From Corynebacterium jeikeium (GTDB lineage: Bacteria; Actinomycetota; Actinomycetes; Mycobacteriales; Mycobacteriaceae), in assembly GCF_000738175.1 (NCBI RefSeq), contig NZ_JFCH01000054.1, positions 1-64,000 on the forward strand: 64,000 nucleotides of DNA. The letters run 5' to 3'. Positions 6,400-14,485 of this stretch are shown one piece after another. The translations under genes and the position numbers were made by a program. Numbering within the stretch: position 1 is the first letter of the stretch; each line of letters starts with the position of its first letter. Below the pieces are notes generated by a model. That model worked only from the letters and a program-made list of their open reading frames with translations. It was not told the origin of the DNA and made no database searches.

Positions 6400-9366
6400 A
6401 TGTCTTCTGCAGCTACTCGCCGTAATTCAGCCCCCTTCGTTCAGCGCCACATCGGCCCGAACCAGGCCGATACCCAGGAGATCCTCGATTACCTGGGCTA
6501 CGAATCTTCCGTCGCGCTGGCCGACGATGCCCTCCCGAAGTCCATCTGCCAGGCTGGTCCGATCGGCCTGCCGGAGGCGCTGGATGAAGCGGACACCCTG
6601 GCCGCCCTGCGTGCTTACGCTGACAAGAACGTGCAGAAGCAGCAGCTGATCGGCAATGGTTACTTCGACACGATCACCCCGGCCGTGATCCGCCGCAACG
6701 TGGTGGAGAATCCGGGCTGGTACACCGCCTACACTCCCTACCAGCCGGAGATCTCCCAGGGTCGCCTTGAGGCCCTGCTGAACTTCCAGACGATGGTGCA
6801 GGACCTGACCGGCCTGCCGGTGGCTGGTGCTTCGTTGCTGGACGAGGCCACCGCCGTGGCCGAGGCTGTGCAGCTGATGGCTCGCGGCAATGCGAAGGTC
6901 GCCAAGAAGGGTGGCGTGGTGCTGCTGGATTCCTCCCTGCACCAGCAGTCCATCACCGTCACCCTGGCTCGCGCTGAGGCTGCGGGCATCCCGGTGGAGG
7001 TCGTGGACCTGGACGGCGAGGACGGCGCCGGTGAGAGCGCTGCCGCTGCTTTCGAGGGCCGCGAGAACCTCGTCGGCGTGGTGCTTTCCAACCCCGGCTC
7101 TACCGGTCGCATGCGCGACCTGTCCGGCCTGATCTCCGCGGCGAAGGAGACCGGCGCCTTGGTGACGGTTGCCTGTGACCTGCTAGCTCAGGTTCTGGTG
7201 ACCTCCCCGGGCTCTCAGGGCGCGGACATCGCCGTCGGCTCCGCCCAGCGCTTCGGCGTGCCGCTGTTCTTCGGCGGCCCGCACGCGGGCTTCATCTCCT
7301 GCACCGAAGCTCTGCAGCGCAAGCTGCCGGGCCGCATCGTGGGCGTGTCCGTGGACGCCGAGGGCACCCCGGCCTACCGCCTGGCCCTGCAGACCCGTGA
7401 GCAGCACATTCGCCGCGACAAGGCCACCAGTAACATCTGTACCGCTCAGGCACTGCTGGCCGTCGTCGCCGGTTTCTACGCGGTCTGGCACGGCCCGGCT
7501 GGCCTGCGCGCCATCGCCGAGGGTGTGCATGCCCGCGCGACTGCCCTGGCCGTTGCCCTGTCCGAGGCTGGCCTGACGCTGGCGCACGATACCTTCTTCG
7601 ACACCGTCACCGTTGACGTGTCTGGTTCTTCTCTTGGGGACGCCCCCACGGCTCTGCGCGCTGCAGCCGAGGCAGGCTACAACCTGCGCCAGGTTAACGA
7701 TTCCTTCGTCGGCATCTCTGTCGGCGAGTCCACCACGGATGAGGACATCGCCAAGCTGATCGAGGTGCTGGGCTCCCGCACCGGCGAGGTCAACTCCGCG
7801 GGCTTCGACGTCACCGCCGGCCCGCTGGGCGAGGCCGGCGTGCTGCGCGCAGAGGACGAGGAGATCCTGACCCACCCGATCTTCACCGCCATCACTTCCG
7901 AGACCCAGATGATGCGCTACATGCGCAAGCTGGCCGACCGCGACCTGGCGTTGGATCGCACGATGATCCCGCTGGGCTCCTGCACCATGAAGCTGAACGC
8001 GGCTTCCTCCATGGAGCCGATCACCTGGCCGGGCTTTGCTGGAATCCACCCGCACGCCCCGGCCGAGCAGGCACAGGGCTGGCTGGAGCTCATCGAGGAC
8101 CTGGAGGAGCGCCTGGCAAAGATCACCGGCTACGCCAAGGTCTCCGTCCAGCCGAACGCGGGCTCCCAGGGTGAGCTCGCCGGACTGCTGGCGATCCACC
8201 GCTACCACCAGTCCCGTGGCGACGACCAGCGCGACATCGTGCTGATCCCGGCCTCCGCGCACGGCACCAACGCTGCCTCTGCAGCACTGGCGGGCCTGAA
8301 GGTTGTGGCCGTGAAGAACGCCGAGGACGGCTCCATCGACGTGCCGGACCTGGAGGCCAAGCTGGAGAAGTACGGCGAGCAGACCGCCGCCATCATGCTG
8401 ACCTACCCCTCCACCCACGGCGTGTTCGAGGAGCAGGTGCGCGACGTCTGCCAGAAGGTCCACGATGCTGGCGGCCAGGTGTACGTCGACGGCGCTAACC
8501 TGAACGCCCTGGTCGGCTTGGCCCAGCCGGGCGAGTTCGGCGGCGACGTTTCCCACCTGAACCTGCACAAGACCTTCACCATCCCGCACGGCGGTGGCGG
8601 CCCGGGTGTGGGCCCGGTGTGCGTGGCAGAGCACCTGATCCCGTTCCTGCCCACCGACCCGAATGCCGACGTCGTCGAGGGCGATGCTGCCCTGCAGACC
8701 GGCCAGCCGGTCTCCGGCGCACAGTACGGCTCCGCTGGCGTGCTGCCGATCACCTGGTCCTACATCGCCCAGATGGGTGACGAGGGCCTGACCGAGGCCT
8801 CCCGTATGGCCCTGGTGAACGCCAACTACGTTTCCCGCAAGCTGGAGGACTACTTCCCGACGCTCTACAAGGGTGACACCGGCCTGGTGGCCCACGAGTG
8901 CATCCTGGACCTGCGCGAGCTGACGAAGGACTCCGGCATCACCGCCGAGGACGTCTCCAAGCGCCTGATGGACTTCGGCTTCCACGCCCCGACCCTGGCC
9001 TTCCCGGTCGCCGGTACCCTGATGATGGAACCCACCGAGTCGGAGGACAAGGAAGAGCTGGACCGCTTCATCGAAGCGATGATCACCATCCACGGGGAGA
9101 TTCAGGAAGTTATCGACGGCAAGGTCACCGCCGAACAGTCCGTTCTGCGCCACGCGCCGTTTACCGCCTATTCTGTTGTGCGGGACGACTTCGAGGAAGC
9201 TGTATCCGGTGGTCACTTCAGCCGTGCCAAGGCCGCATACCCGGTGGCCAGCCTGCGACACACCAAGTACTTCACCCCCGTGCGTCGTATCGACAACGCC
9301 TATGGCGACCGCAATCTCGTGTGCACCTGCCCGCCCCTGGAAGACTTCGCAATCAACGAGGACTAG
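6400..9366 (+). CDS. gcvP: Glycine dehydrogenase (decarboxylating), P protein
   Basis: P protein of the glycine cleavage system: pyridoxal-phosphate-dependent decarboxylation of glycine with transfer of the aminomethyl group to lipoylated GcvH. About 988 residues as a single fused chain (the size of the fused form, not split GcvPA/PB). It begins with the typical FVQRHIGPN segment. The cofactor lysine is in HLNLHKTFTIPHGGGGPG, about two thirds along, and SNICTAQALLA marks the N-terminal half. The start at ATG 6400 is preferred; an in-frame GTG at 6367 would add 11 residues and runs into the riboswitch. First gene of the riboswitch-controlled operon. Confidence 0.95.
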   Translation: MSSAATRRNSAPFVQRHIGPNQADTQEILDYLGYESSVALADDALPKSICQAGPIGLPEALDEADTLAALRAYADKNVQKQQLIGNGYFDTITPAVIRRNVVENPGWYTAYTPYQPEISQGRLEALLNFQTMVQDLTGLPVAGASLLDEATAVAEAVQLMARGNAKVAKKGGVVLLDSSLHQQSITVTLARAEAAGIPVEVVDLDGEDGAGESAAAAFEGRENLVGVVLSNPGSTGRMRDLSGLISAAKETGALVTVACDLLAQVLVTSPGSQGADIAVGSAQRFGVPLFFGGPHAGFISCTEALQRKLPGRIVGVSVDAEGTPAYRLALQTREQHIRRDKATSNICTAQALLAVVAGFYAVWHGPAGLRAIAEGVHARATALAVALSEAGLTLAHDTFFDTVTVDVSGSSLGDAPTALRAAAEAGYNLRQVNDSFVGISVGESTTDEDIAKLIEVLGSRTGEVNSAGFDVTAGPLGEAGVLRAEDEEILTHPIFTAITSETQMMRYMRKLADRDLALDRTMIPLGSCTMKLNAASSMEPITWPGFAGIHPHAPAEQAQGWLELIEDLEERLAKITGYAKVSVQPNAGSQGELAGLLAIHRYHQSRGDDQRDIVLIPASAHGTNAASAALAGLKVVAVKNAEDGSIDVPDLEAKLEKYGEQTAAIMLTYPSTHGVFEEQVRDVCQKVHDAGGQVYVDGANLNALVGLAQPGEFGGDVSHLNLHKTFTIPHGGGGPGVGPVCVAEHLIPFLPTDPNADVVEGDAALQTGQPVSGAQYGSAGVLPITWSYIAQMGDEGLTEASRMALVNANYVSRKLEDYFPTLYKGDTGLVAHECILDLRELTKDSGITAEDVSKRLMDFGFHAPTLAFPVAGTLMMEPTESEDKEELDRFIEAMITIHGEIQEVIDGKVTAEQSVLRHAPFTAYSVVRDDFEEAVSGGHFSRAKAAYPVASLRHTKYFTPVRRIDNAYGDRNLVCTCPPLEDFAINED

Positions 9367-9414
9367 GGTCCGCTGAGGCTAAGGGCGTCACAAAGAGAAG
9401 AAGGAGAACAAGAC

Positions 9415-10584
9415 ATGACCGAACTAAAGAAGACCGCGCTGCACCTGGTGCACGAGAAGCTGGGCGCGCGATTTACCGACTTCGGCGGCTGGGACATGCC
9501 TCTGAAGTACAGCAGTGAGCTGGACGAGCACCACGCTGTACGCAACGCCGTGGGTGTTTTTGACCTATCCCACATGGGTGAGGTTCGCGTGACCGGCCCG
9601 CAGGCGGCGGAGTTCCTGGACCACGCGCTGATTTCCAAGCTGTCGGCCGTGAAGATCGGCAAGGCGAAGTACTCGATGATCTGCACCGAATCCGGCGGCA
9701 TCATCGACGACCTGATCACCTACCGCCTGGGCGAAAACGAGTTCCTGATCGTGCCGAACGCGGGCAACGTGGACAACGTGGTTTCTGCGCTGCAGAGTCG
9801 CACCGAGGGCTTCGACGTGGAGGTTAACAACGAGTCCGACGAGACCTCCATGATCGCCGTGCAGGGTCCGAAGGCCGCGCAGGCGATGCTGGAGATCGTG
9901 GAGAACGTGGTGGACGCACCCGAGGCATCCGGCGCGGGCGAGACCGTTGCCGAGGCCATCGAGGGGCTGGGCTACTACGCGGCATTCAGCGGTGTTGCTG
10001 CCGGTCAGCCCGTGCTGGTGGCCCGCACCGGCTACACCGGCGAGGACGGCTTCGAGCTGATCGTGGCTAACGACGGTGCGGAGATCGTGTGGACCAAGGC
10101 CATGGATCAGGCCGCGCAGCTGGGTGGCCTGCCGTGTGGCCTGGCCTGCCGCGACACCCTGCGCCTGGAGGCCGGCATGCCGCTGTACGGCAACGAGCTG
10201 TCGCTGAAGCTCACCCCGGTCGATGCGGGTCTGGGAATCCTCGCGGCGACGAAGTCGAAGGATTCTTTCGTTGGTCGTGACGCCATCGTTTCCGCCAAGG
10301 AAAAGGGCACCCAGCAGGTACTTATCGGGCTGGCCGGCGAAGGCCGTCGCGCTGCCCGTGGGGGATACGAGGTGTTCGCAGGAGAGGGCGAGAAGGCCAT
10401 CGGTGCCGTGACCTCCGGTGCGCTGTCGCCGACGCTGGGCCACCCGGTGGCACTGGCATATGTCGCGAAGTCCGCAGTGTCTTCCGGCGCGGCCGCCGAG
10501 GGTGCGACCGTGGAGGTGGACATCCGTGGCAAGCGCTTCGAATACAAGGTCGTGGCGCTGCCGTTCTACTCCCGCGAGAAGTAA
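9415..10584 (+). CDS. gcvT: Aminomethyltransferase, T protein
   Basis: T protein of the glycine cleavage system: releases ammonia from the aminomethyl-lipoyl GcvH and passes the one-carbon unit to tetrahydrofolate. 389 residues, normal for the family. Motifs: FGGWDMPLKY near the N-terminus, VGVFDLSHMGEV, ARTGYTGEDGFEL and LACRDTLRLEAGMPLYGNEL. AAGGAGA lies 9 nt before the ATG. It follows gcvP by 48 bp. The gap contains a copy of the GGCGTCA-plus-A-rich motif (9384) just ahead of the ribosome-binding site. Confidence 0.96.
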   Translation: MTELKKTALHLVHEKLGARFTDFGGWDMPLKYSSELDEHHAVRNAVGVFDLSHMGEVRVTGPQAAEFLDHALISKLSAVKIGKAKYSMICTESGGIIDDLITYRLGENEFLIVPNAGNVDNVVSALQSRTEGFDVEVNNESDETSMIAVQGPKAAQAMLEIVENVVDAPEASGAGETVAEAIEGLGYYAAFSGVAAGQPVLVARTGYTGEDGFELIVANDGAEIVWTKAMDQAAQLGGLPCGLACRDTLRLEAGMPLYGNELSLKLTPVDAGLGILAATKSKDSFVGRDAIVSAKEKGTQQVLIGLAGEGRRAARGGYEVFAGEGEKAIGAVTSGALSPTLGHPVALAYVAKSAVSSGAAAEGATVEVDIRGKRFEYKVVALPFYSREK

Positions 10585-10603
10585 CGCAAGAAGTAACGAA
10601 AAG

Positions 10604-10642
10604 GGTTGTCTGCCCGCTGGTGTAAGGTTTGGGCAGACAACC
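10604..10642. promoter_or_regulatory. Perfect 12-bp hairpin between gcvT and gcvH
   Basis: GGTTGTCTGCCC (10604-10615) and GGGCAGACAACC (10631-10642) are perfect inverted repeats with a 15-nt loop. No U-tract follows in either direction, so it is not a canonical terminator. It may be an RNA-processing or stability element that sets GcvH level apart from GcvT, or an operator. The loop contains TAAGGT, a possible -10. Confidence 0.55.
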
Positions 10643-10685
10643 ACAGAAGTAACCACACAAGGTTTCACAAGAGAGGCTTAAAACA

Positions 10686-11069
10686 ATGACTGCACTGCCA
10701 ACTGACTTCCTGTACTCCGAAGAGCACGAGTGGGTTAACACCTCCGCTGTTGTTGAGGGCGAGACCGTGCGCGTGGGCATTACCCACATCGCCGCTGAGG
10801 CGCTGGGTGACATCGTGTTCGTCGAGCTGCCGGAGGTCGGCTCCGAGGTTGAGGCCGGCGAGGCTTTCGGCGAGGTTGAGTCCACCAAGTCCGTTTCCGA
10901 CATCTACGCACCGGTTTCTGGCGAGGTTGTGGCTGTTAACGAGGCGCTGGAAGACAACGCTGGTCTGATCAACGAGGATCCATACGGTGAGGGCTGGCTG
11001 TACGAGGTCAAGGTGACCGAGGCCGGCGAGCTGATGGAGGCTGAGGCTTACCAGGCGGCTAACGAGTAA
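10686..11069 (+). CDS. gcvH: Glycine cleavage H protein (lipoyl carrier)
   Basis: 127-residue lipoyl carrier that shuttles the aminomethyl group between P, T and L proteins. The lipoylation lysine is in [15 protein letters not shown] (about residue 64), and YSEEHEW and [12 protein letters not shown] are family signatures. AGAGAGG precedes the ATG by about 10 nt. It is separated from gcvT by 101 bp containing the hairpin. lipA and lipB are not in the window. Confidence 0.96.
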   Translation: MTALPTDFLYSEEHEWVNTSAVVEGETVRVGITHIAAEALGDIVFVELPEVGSEVEAGEAFGEVESTKSVSDIYAPVSGEVVAVNEALEDNAGLINEDPYGEGWLYEVKVTEAGELMEAEAYQAANE

Positions 11070-11080
11070 AACAAGACCCT
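11067..11080 (+). promoter_or_regulatory. Possible leaderless promoter overlapping the gcvH stop
   Basis: TAAAAC at 11067-11072 includes the gcvH stop codon and stands 8 nt before the ATG at 11081; no ribosome-binding sequence is present. The last base departs from the TANNNT rule, so this is weaker than the similar sites at 3994 and 18554. Confidence 0.35.
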
Positions 11081-12865
11081 ATGGTCGGTTCCATGTTCGC
11101 ATTAATCCTCGGCTTGGCCCTGTTGGGCCTTGCCGTGTGGTTACTCCTGCGCGCAAAAGATAGCACCGGTGAGGGAACCGACGGGTATGCCAGGGGGAAC
11201 TCCTACGAGGCCGCGGATTGGTCCACGGATGAGGGCTACGTTGATGGCAGCTTCGAGGACGACCCCGAGGGGGAGCTTGAGGGCAACGAATGGCCCGAGG
11301 GCGAGGGCGGCGAGTGGTCCGAGCTGGACGACGAAGAATGGTCCGCAGGATGGGATGGCCCGCAGTTTGACTCGTGGTCCGGGGATGATGACGAGTCCGG
11401 CGAAGACTACGACTACGAGGATGACGCGGACGATTACCAGGCCGATAGTGCAGACGATGGACTAGGCGAAAGTCCCGCAGACGATTGGGCAGAGGAACCG
11501 TCGGAGGATTGGTCCGACGATGAGCCTGCAGAGGGGGAGAGCCCCGTTTCCCCCACGCCTGCGGCTGCGCCTGCGTCCGGGCCCGCGTCAGCAATGGCGG
11601 CTTTCGGTTTTCCCCGCAGGCGGCGTCGCCAATGGGCGGCCGACAACGGCTTTGAGTACACGAAGGAAGACAGCGAAGTCGCGCGCGACTGGCCCATCAC
11701 CATCCTGGGGGATCAGCGGCGCGGGGTGCCGACGCTGCGCGAGGTTGTCAGCGGCTTCGTCGACGGGCACCAGGTGCACATCGGAGACGTGGGATCATCC
11801 ACTCTGATGGCCATGCGCCGAGTGGAAGAATCACCAGTTCAAGTACTGTATTCCGTCGATGCTGCCCAGCCTGCTGGCATGCGCCGCACCGACCTTCTGG
11901 ACCAGCCTCCGTTCGCCGCGTACACCACCGACGTCCGCGCGTTGGACCGCATGCTGGACGCCCGCGTGGAGGACTCCCTGGCTGCGCTTTCGCAGGTCGC
12001 GCGCGACGTTGCGTGGGGGCAGAACTGGACGGTCGTGCGGATCTCCCGCAAGCTCGACTTCCACGTGTGGCAGAAGATTCTGCCGCGGCTGCGCTCCTTG
12101 GTGGATGCAGCGATGGTGCTGCCCCCGGCGCAGACCAGCGCGCCGTTGGAGATGCTGTCTGCCGACCAGTTGCGTCCCCTGCCGGGCGGTCCGCTGCAGG
12201 TGAACACCGCCGACCCGGTGAACCAGGAGGAGATCGAGGAACAAGCCGCCGAGACCTCCTCCCGCCGCGCAGCACACCTGCGGGCCGTGCCCGATGGTGC
12301 TGCCGATACTAATGCCGAAGGTAGCGACGACACCGCCTCAGCCGCCGCAGAGTTCAACCCCGCGCAAGACAACACTGTCCGCACCGAAGAAGCTGCCGCG
12401 CACGCGGAAGTGCCGAACCCGGAGCGGCCCGACATCACCCGCCCCGCCGAGCCGGTGACCTTCCCCTCTCGCACGCACACACGCTGGGAAGGCGGAGACC
12501 CGGATAGCTTCGAAAGCTTCGCCGTGGGCGACTACGACGACCCCGCGGAGGATGACGACCTCCACGCGGGACGGCGACGTCGCCGCGACGGAGGCATCCC
12601 GCGCCTGGGTGAGGATCCCGAGCACATGAGCTCGCACAACTCGCAATATGCGCAGGTCATCCGCGTCGAGGCGGAAGAGGCCACTATTTTCGAGGAATTC
12701 GAGGAGACTAAGTCCACTGCAGTGCGTCTGTCTCCTGTGACGCAGCGTCGGCGGAGCGGTGGGCGTCATCGTGCGCCAGAGGCACGCCACGCCCGCCCCG
12801 AACCCATCGAACCGATTGAGTACGAAACCGTCGACGGCGAGGTCGTCGAAGACGACCAGCAATAA
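11081..12865 (+). CDS. Membrane-anchored acidic protein (Rv0383c-like position)
   Basis: A 594-residue protein with one N-terminal membrane segment (about residues 5-24), then a very acidic low-complexity region (about 30-150, rich in D/E/G/W), a conserved-looking globular middle (about 180-345, from RRRRRQWAADNGFEY to LRSLVDAAMVLPP) and a second acidic, disordered C-terminal part (about 375-594). The single anchor at the extreme N-terminus suggests a cytoplasmic body. It lies directly before pyrE, as Rv0383c does in M. tuberculosis, and I infer relatedness from position and architecture. Function unknown. No ribosome-binding site; leaderless start likely. Confidence 0.7.
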   Translation: MVGSMFALILGLALLGLAVWLLLRAKDSTGEGTDGYARGNSYEAADWSTDEGYVDGSFEDDPEGELEGNEWPEGEGGEWSELDDEEWSAGWDGPQFDSWSGDDDESGEDYDYEDDADDYQADSADDGLGESPADDWAEEPSEDWSDDEPAEGESPVSPTPAAAPASGPASAMAAFGFPRRRRRQWAADNGFEYTKEDSEVARDWPITILGDQRRGVPTLREVVSGFVDGHQVHIGDVGSSTLMAMRRVEESPVQVLYSVDAAQPAGMRRTDLLDQPPFAAYTTDVRALDRMLDARVEDSLAALSQVARDVAWGQNWTVVRISRKLDFHVWQKILPRLRSLVDAAMVLPPAQTSAPLEMLSADQLRPLPGGPLQVNTADPVNQEEIEEQAAETSSRRAAHLRAVPDGAADTNAEGSDDTASAAAEFNPAQDNTVRTEEAAAHAEVPNPERPDITRPAEPVTFPSRTHTRWEGGDPDSFESFAVGDYDDPAEDDDLHAGRRRRRDGGIPRLGEDPEHMSSHNSQYAQVIRVEAEEATIFEEFEETKSTAVRLSPVTQRRRSGGRHRAPEARHARPEPIEPIEYETVDGEVVEDDQQ

Positions 12866-12882
12866 CAAAAGGAGCAACCGCA

Positions 12883-13425
12883 ATGATCGATGAAGCCAAG
12901 AAACAACGCCTCGCTGAGCTCGTAAAGGAGCTGGCGGTAGTGCACGGGCGAGTGACCCTTTCCTCCGGCAAGGAGGCCGACTATTACGTCGACCTGCGCC
13001 GTGCGACCCTGCACCACGAGGCATCGCCGCTGATCGGCGAACTGCTGCGCGAGCTGACCGCCGACTGGGACTATGCACACGTCGGCGGGCTGACCCTGGG
13101 CGCGGACCCGGTGGCGACGGCGATTATGCATGCAGACGGCACCCCTATTGACGCTTTTGTAGTGCGCAAGGAAGCCAAGAAGCACGGCATGCAGCGCCGC
13201 ATCGAAGGCCCGGATATTGAGGGCAAGCGGGTGCTCATCGTCGAGGACACGACCACCACGGGTAACTCCCCGCTGACCGCCGTCGCCGCTGCCCGCGAGG
13301 CTGGCGCGACTGTCGTTGGCGTGGCCACGGTCGTGGATCGTGCGACCGGCGCCAAGGATGTTATTGAGGCCGAGGGAGTCGAGTACCGCTCTCTGTTGGG
13401 GCTGTCCGACCTGGGTCTTTCCTAG
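12883..13425 (+). CDS. pyrE: Orotate phosphoribosyltransferase
   Basis: Converts orotate and PRPP to orotidine monophosphate in pyrimidine synthesis. 180 residues, normal for the actinobacterial short form. The PRPP-binding motif is VLIVEDTTTTGNSPL (about residues 112-126), and FVVRKEAKKHGMQRRIEG carries the catalytic basic loop. AAGGAG lies 10 nt before the ATG. The following methyltransferase gene starts 9 bp after the stop. Confidence 0.95.
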   Translation: MIDEAKKQRLAELVKELAVVHGRVTLSSGKEADYYVDLRRATLHHEASPLIGELLRELTADWDYAHVGGLTLGADPVATAIMHADGTPIDAFVVRKEAKKHGMQRRIEGPDIEGKRVLIVEDTTTTGNSPLTAVAAAREAGATVVGVATVVDRATGAKDVIEAEGVEYRSLLGLSDLGLS

Positions 13426-13434
13426 GTATTTTTG

Positions 13435-14118
13435 ATGACGCCCACCTCCCCCGAATCACACGATAAACCCGGACCGACGGAGTGGCTGGAGCATCCCCGT
13501 GGGGTGCGTAGCTGGGAAGAAGAACACCCCGACCAGCCCCGCCCGACGGATCCGCGCTTCGACCCTGAGCTGCTGGATGCCGGGGATAGGCGCAACGTGG
13601 TGGATGCTTACCGATATTGGAAGCAGTCTGCGATCATTGCGGATATTGATACCCGTCGGCATGCGCTGCACATTGCCATTGAGAACTTCGAAAACGACTC
13701 GAACATTGGCACCGTCGTGCGCACTGCGAATGCCTTCGCGGTGGATACCGTGCACATTGTTGGGCGGCGGCGTTGGAACCGGCGCGGGGCGATGGTTACT
13801 GACCGCTACCAGCACTTACAGCACCATGCGACGGTGGGAGAGGTGCTGGAATTCGCCGCCCGGGAAGGGCTAGTTGTGGTGGCGGTGGATAACACCCCGG
13901 GATGCGTGCCACTGGAAACCGCGGAACTGCCGGAGCGGTGTTTGCTGCTGTTTGGCCAGGAAGGGCCGGGTGTGACCCAGGAGGCGCAGGATGCTGCGCG
14001 GATGACGGTCTCCATTGCTCAGTTCGGTTCGACGCGGTCCATTAATGCGGGTGTAGCAGCGGGGATTGCGATGCATGCGTGGATCCGCCAGCACGCGGAC
14101 CTGTCCCAGGCCTGGTAG
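13435..14118 (+). CDS. SpoU/TrmH-family RNA 2'-O-methyltransferase
   Basis: A 227-residue SPOUT-class methyltransferase. The three family motifs are present: motif 1 NFENDSNIGTVVRTANAF, motif 2 LLLFGQEGPGVTQ and motif 3 FGSTRSINAGVAAGIAMHAW, which form the knot that binds S-adenosylmethionine. The likely target is a tRNA or rRNA ribose; the exact position cannot be told. It is coupled to pyrE as in mycobacteria (Rv0380c position). ATG 13435 overlaps a copy of the genome motif (TGACGCC at 13436). Confidence 0.85.
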   Translation: MTPTSPESHDKPGPTEWLEHPRGVRSWEEEHPDQPRPTDPRFDPELLDAGDRRNVVDAYRYWKQSAIIADIDTRRHALHIAIENFENDSNIGTVVRTANAFAVDTVHIVGRRRWNRRGAMVTDRYQHLQHHATVGEVLEFAAREGLVVVAVDNTPGCVPLETAELPERCLLLFGQEGPGVTQEAQDAARMTVSIAQFGSTRSINAGVAAGIAMHAWIRQHADLSQAW

Positions 14119-14209
14119 TTGAGGCGTCCCCAGGCCTGGAGGGTGGGGATGCCATGGGCCTGGAAGGGTGGGGCTCGGCTTTGCTGTTCTATGGACTGTG
14201 TTTTCCCGT

Positions 14210-14335
14210 AAGTGTCGGAAAAGTGGTAATTCGTGAAATCGGGGACTGGGCTCCGAGCTACAAAAACGCTCTGACCTGCAAGTTTACATAAGTGGAAATC
14301 GTCTCCATTAATAAATTGCAAGTTTTACGACATTT
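14210..14335 (+). repeat. 126-bp palindromic element, copy 3 (GGAAAAG subtype)
   Basis: Left arm AAGTGTCGGAAAAGTGGTAA from 14210; right arm TTGCAAGTTTTACGACATTT ending at 14335. The arms match at about 18 of 25 positions, more diverged than in the other copies. Core CTGACCTGC at 14271-14279, offset 62 again. Total length 126 bp. Confidence 0.8.
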
Positions 14336-14360
14336 GGCTGCTGGGTAACGGCATTTGCCA

Positions 14361-14423
14361 GCTGGGCCGCGGGTTTTGGTCGCTGGGCTGCAGGTTTTGG
14401 GAGCTGGGCTGCAGGATTTGGCT
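14361..14423. repeat. Three 21-bp tandem units
   Basis: GCTGGGCTGCAGGTTTTGG-type units at 14361-14381, 14382-14402 and 14403-14423 differ at a few positions. A degenerate fourth unit may precede them. The array sits directly after the 126-bp element. Confidence 0.8.
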
Positions 14424-14485
14424 GGCCGGCAGCGCGGGACCGGGGGAGGGCTAGACTGTTTTGCAGAGCGCTACAACCGAGTGAG

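Larger units (their letters stand above)
14119..14485. other. Intergenic stretch with a 126-bp element and 21-bp repeats
   Basis: The 367 bp between the methyltransferase and the GH76 gene hold no plausible gene. They contain the third 126-bp palindromic element (14210-14335), three 21-bp tandem units (14361-14423) and a possible -10 (TAGACT, about 14452) ahead of the GH76 start. Confidence 0.6.

Noticed and set aside
7183..9261. 692-codon open frame antisense to gcvP
   Set aside because: It mirrors the third-position GC bias of gcvP, has no ribosome-binding site and gives a protein without recognisable motifs.
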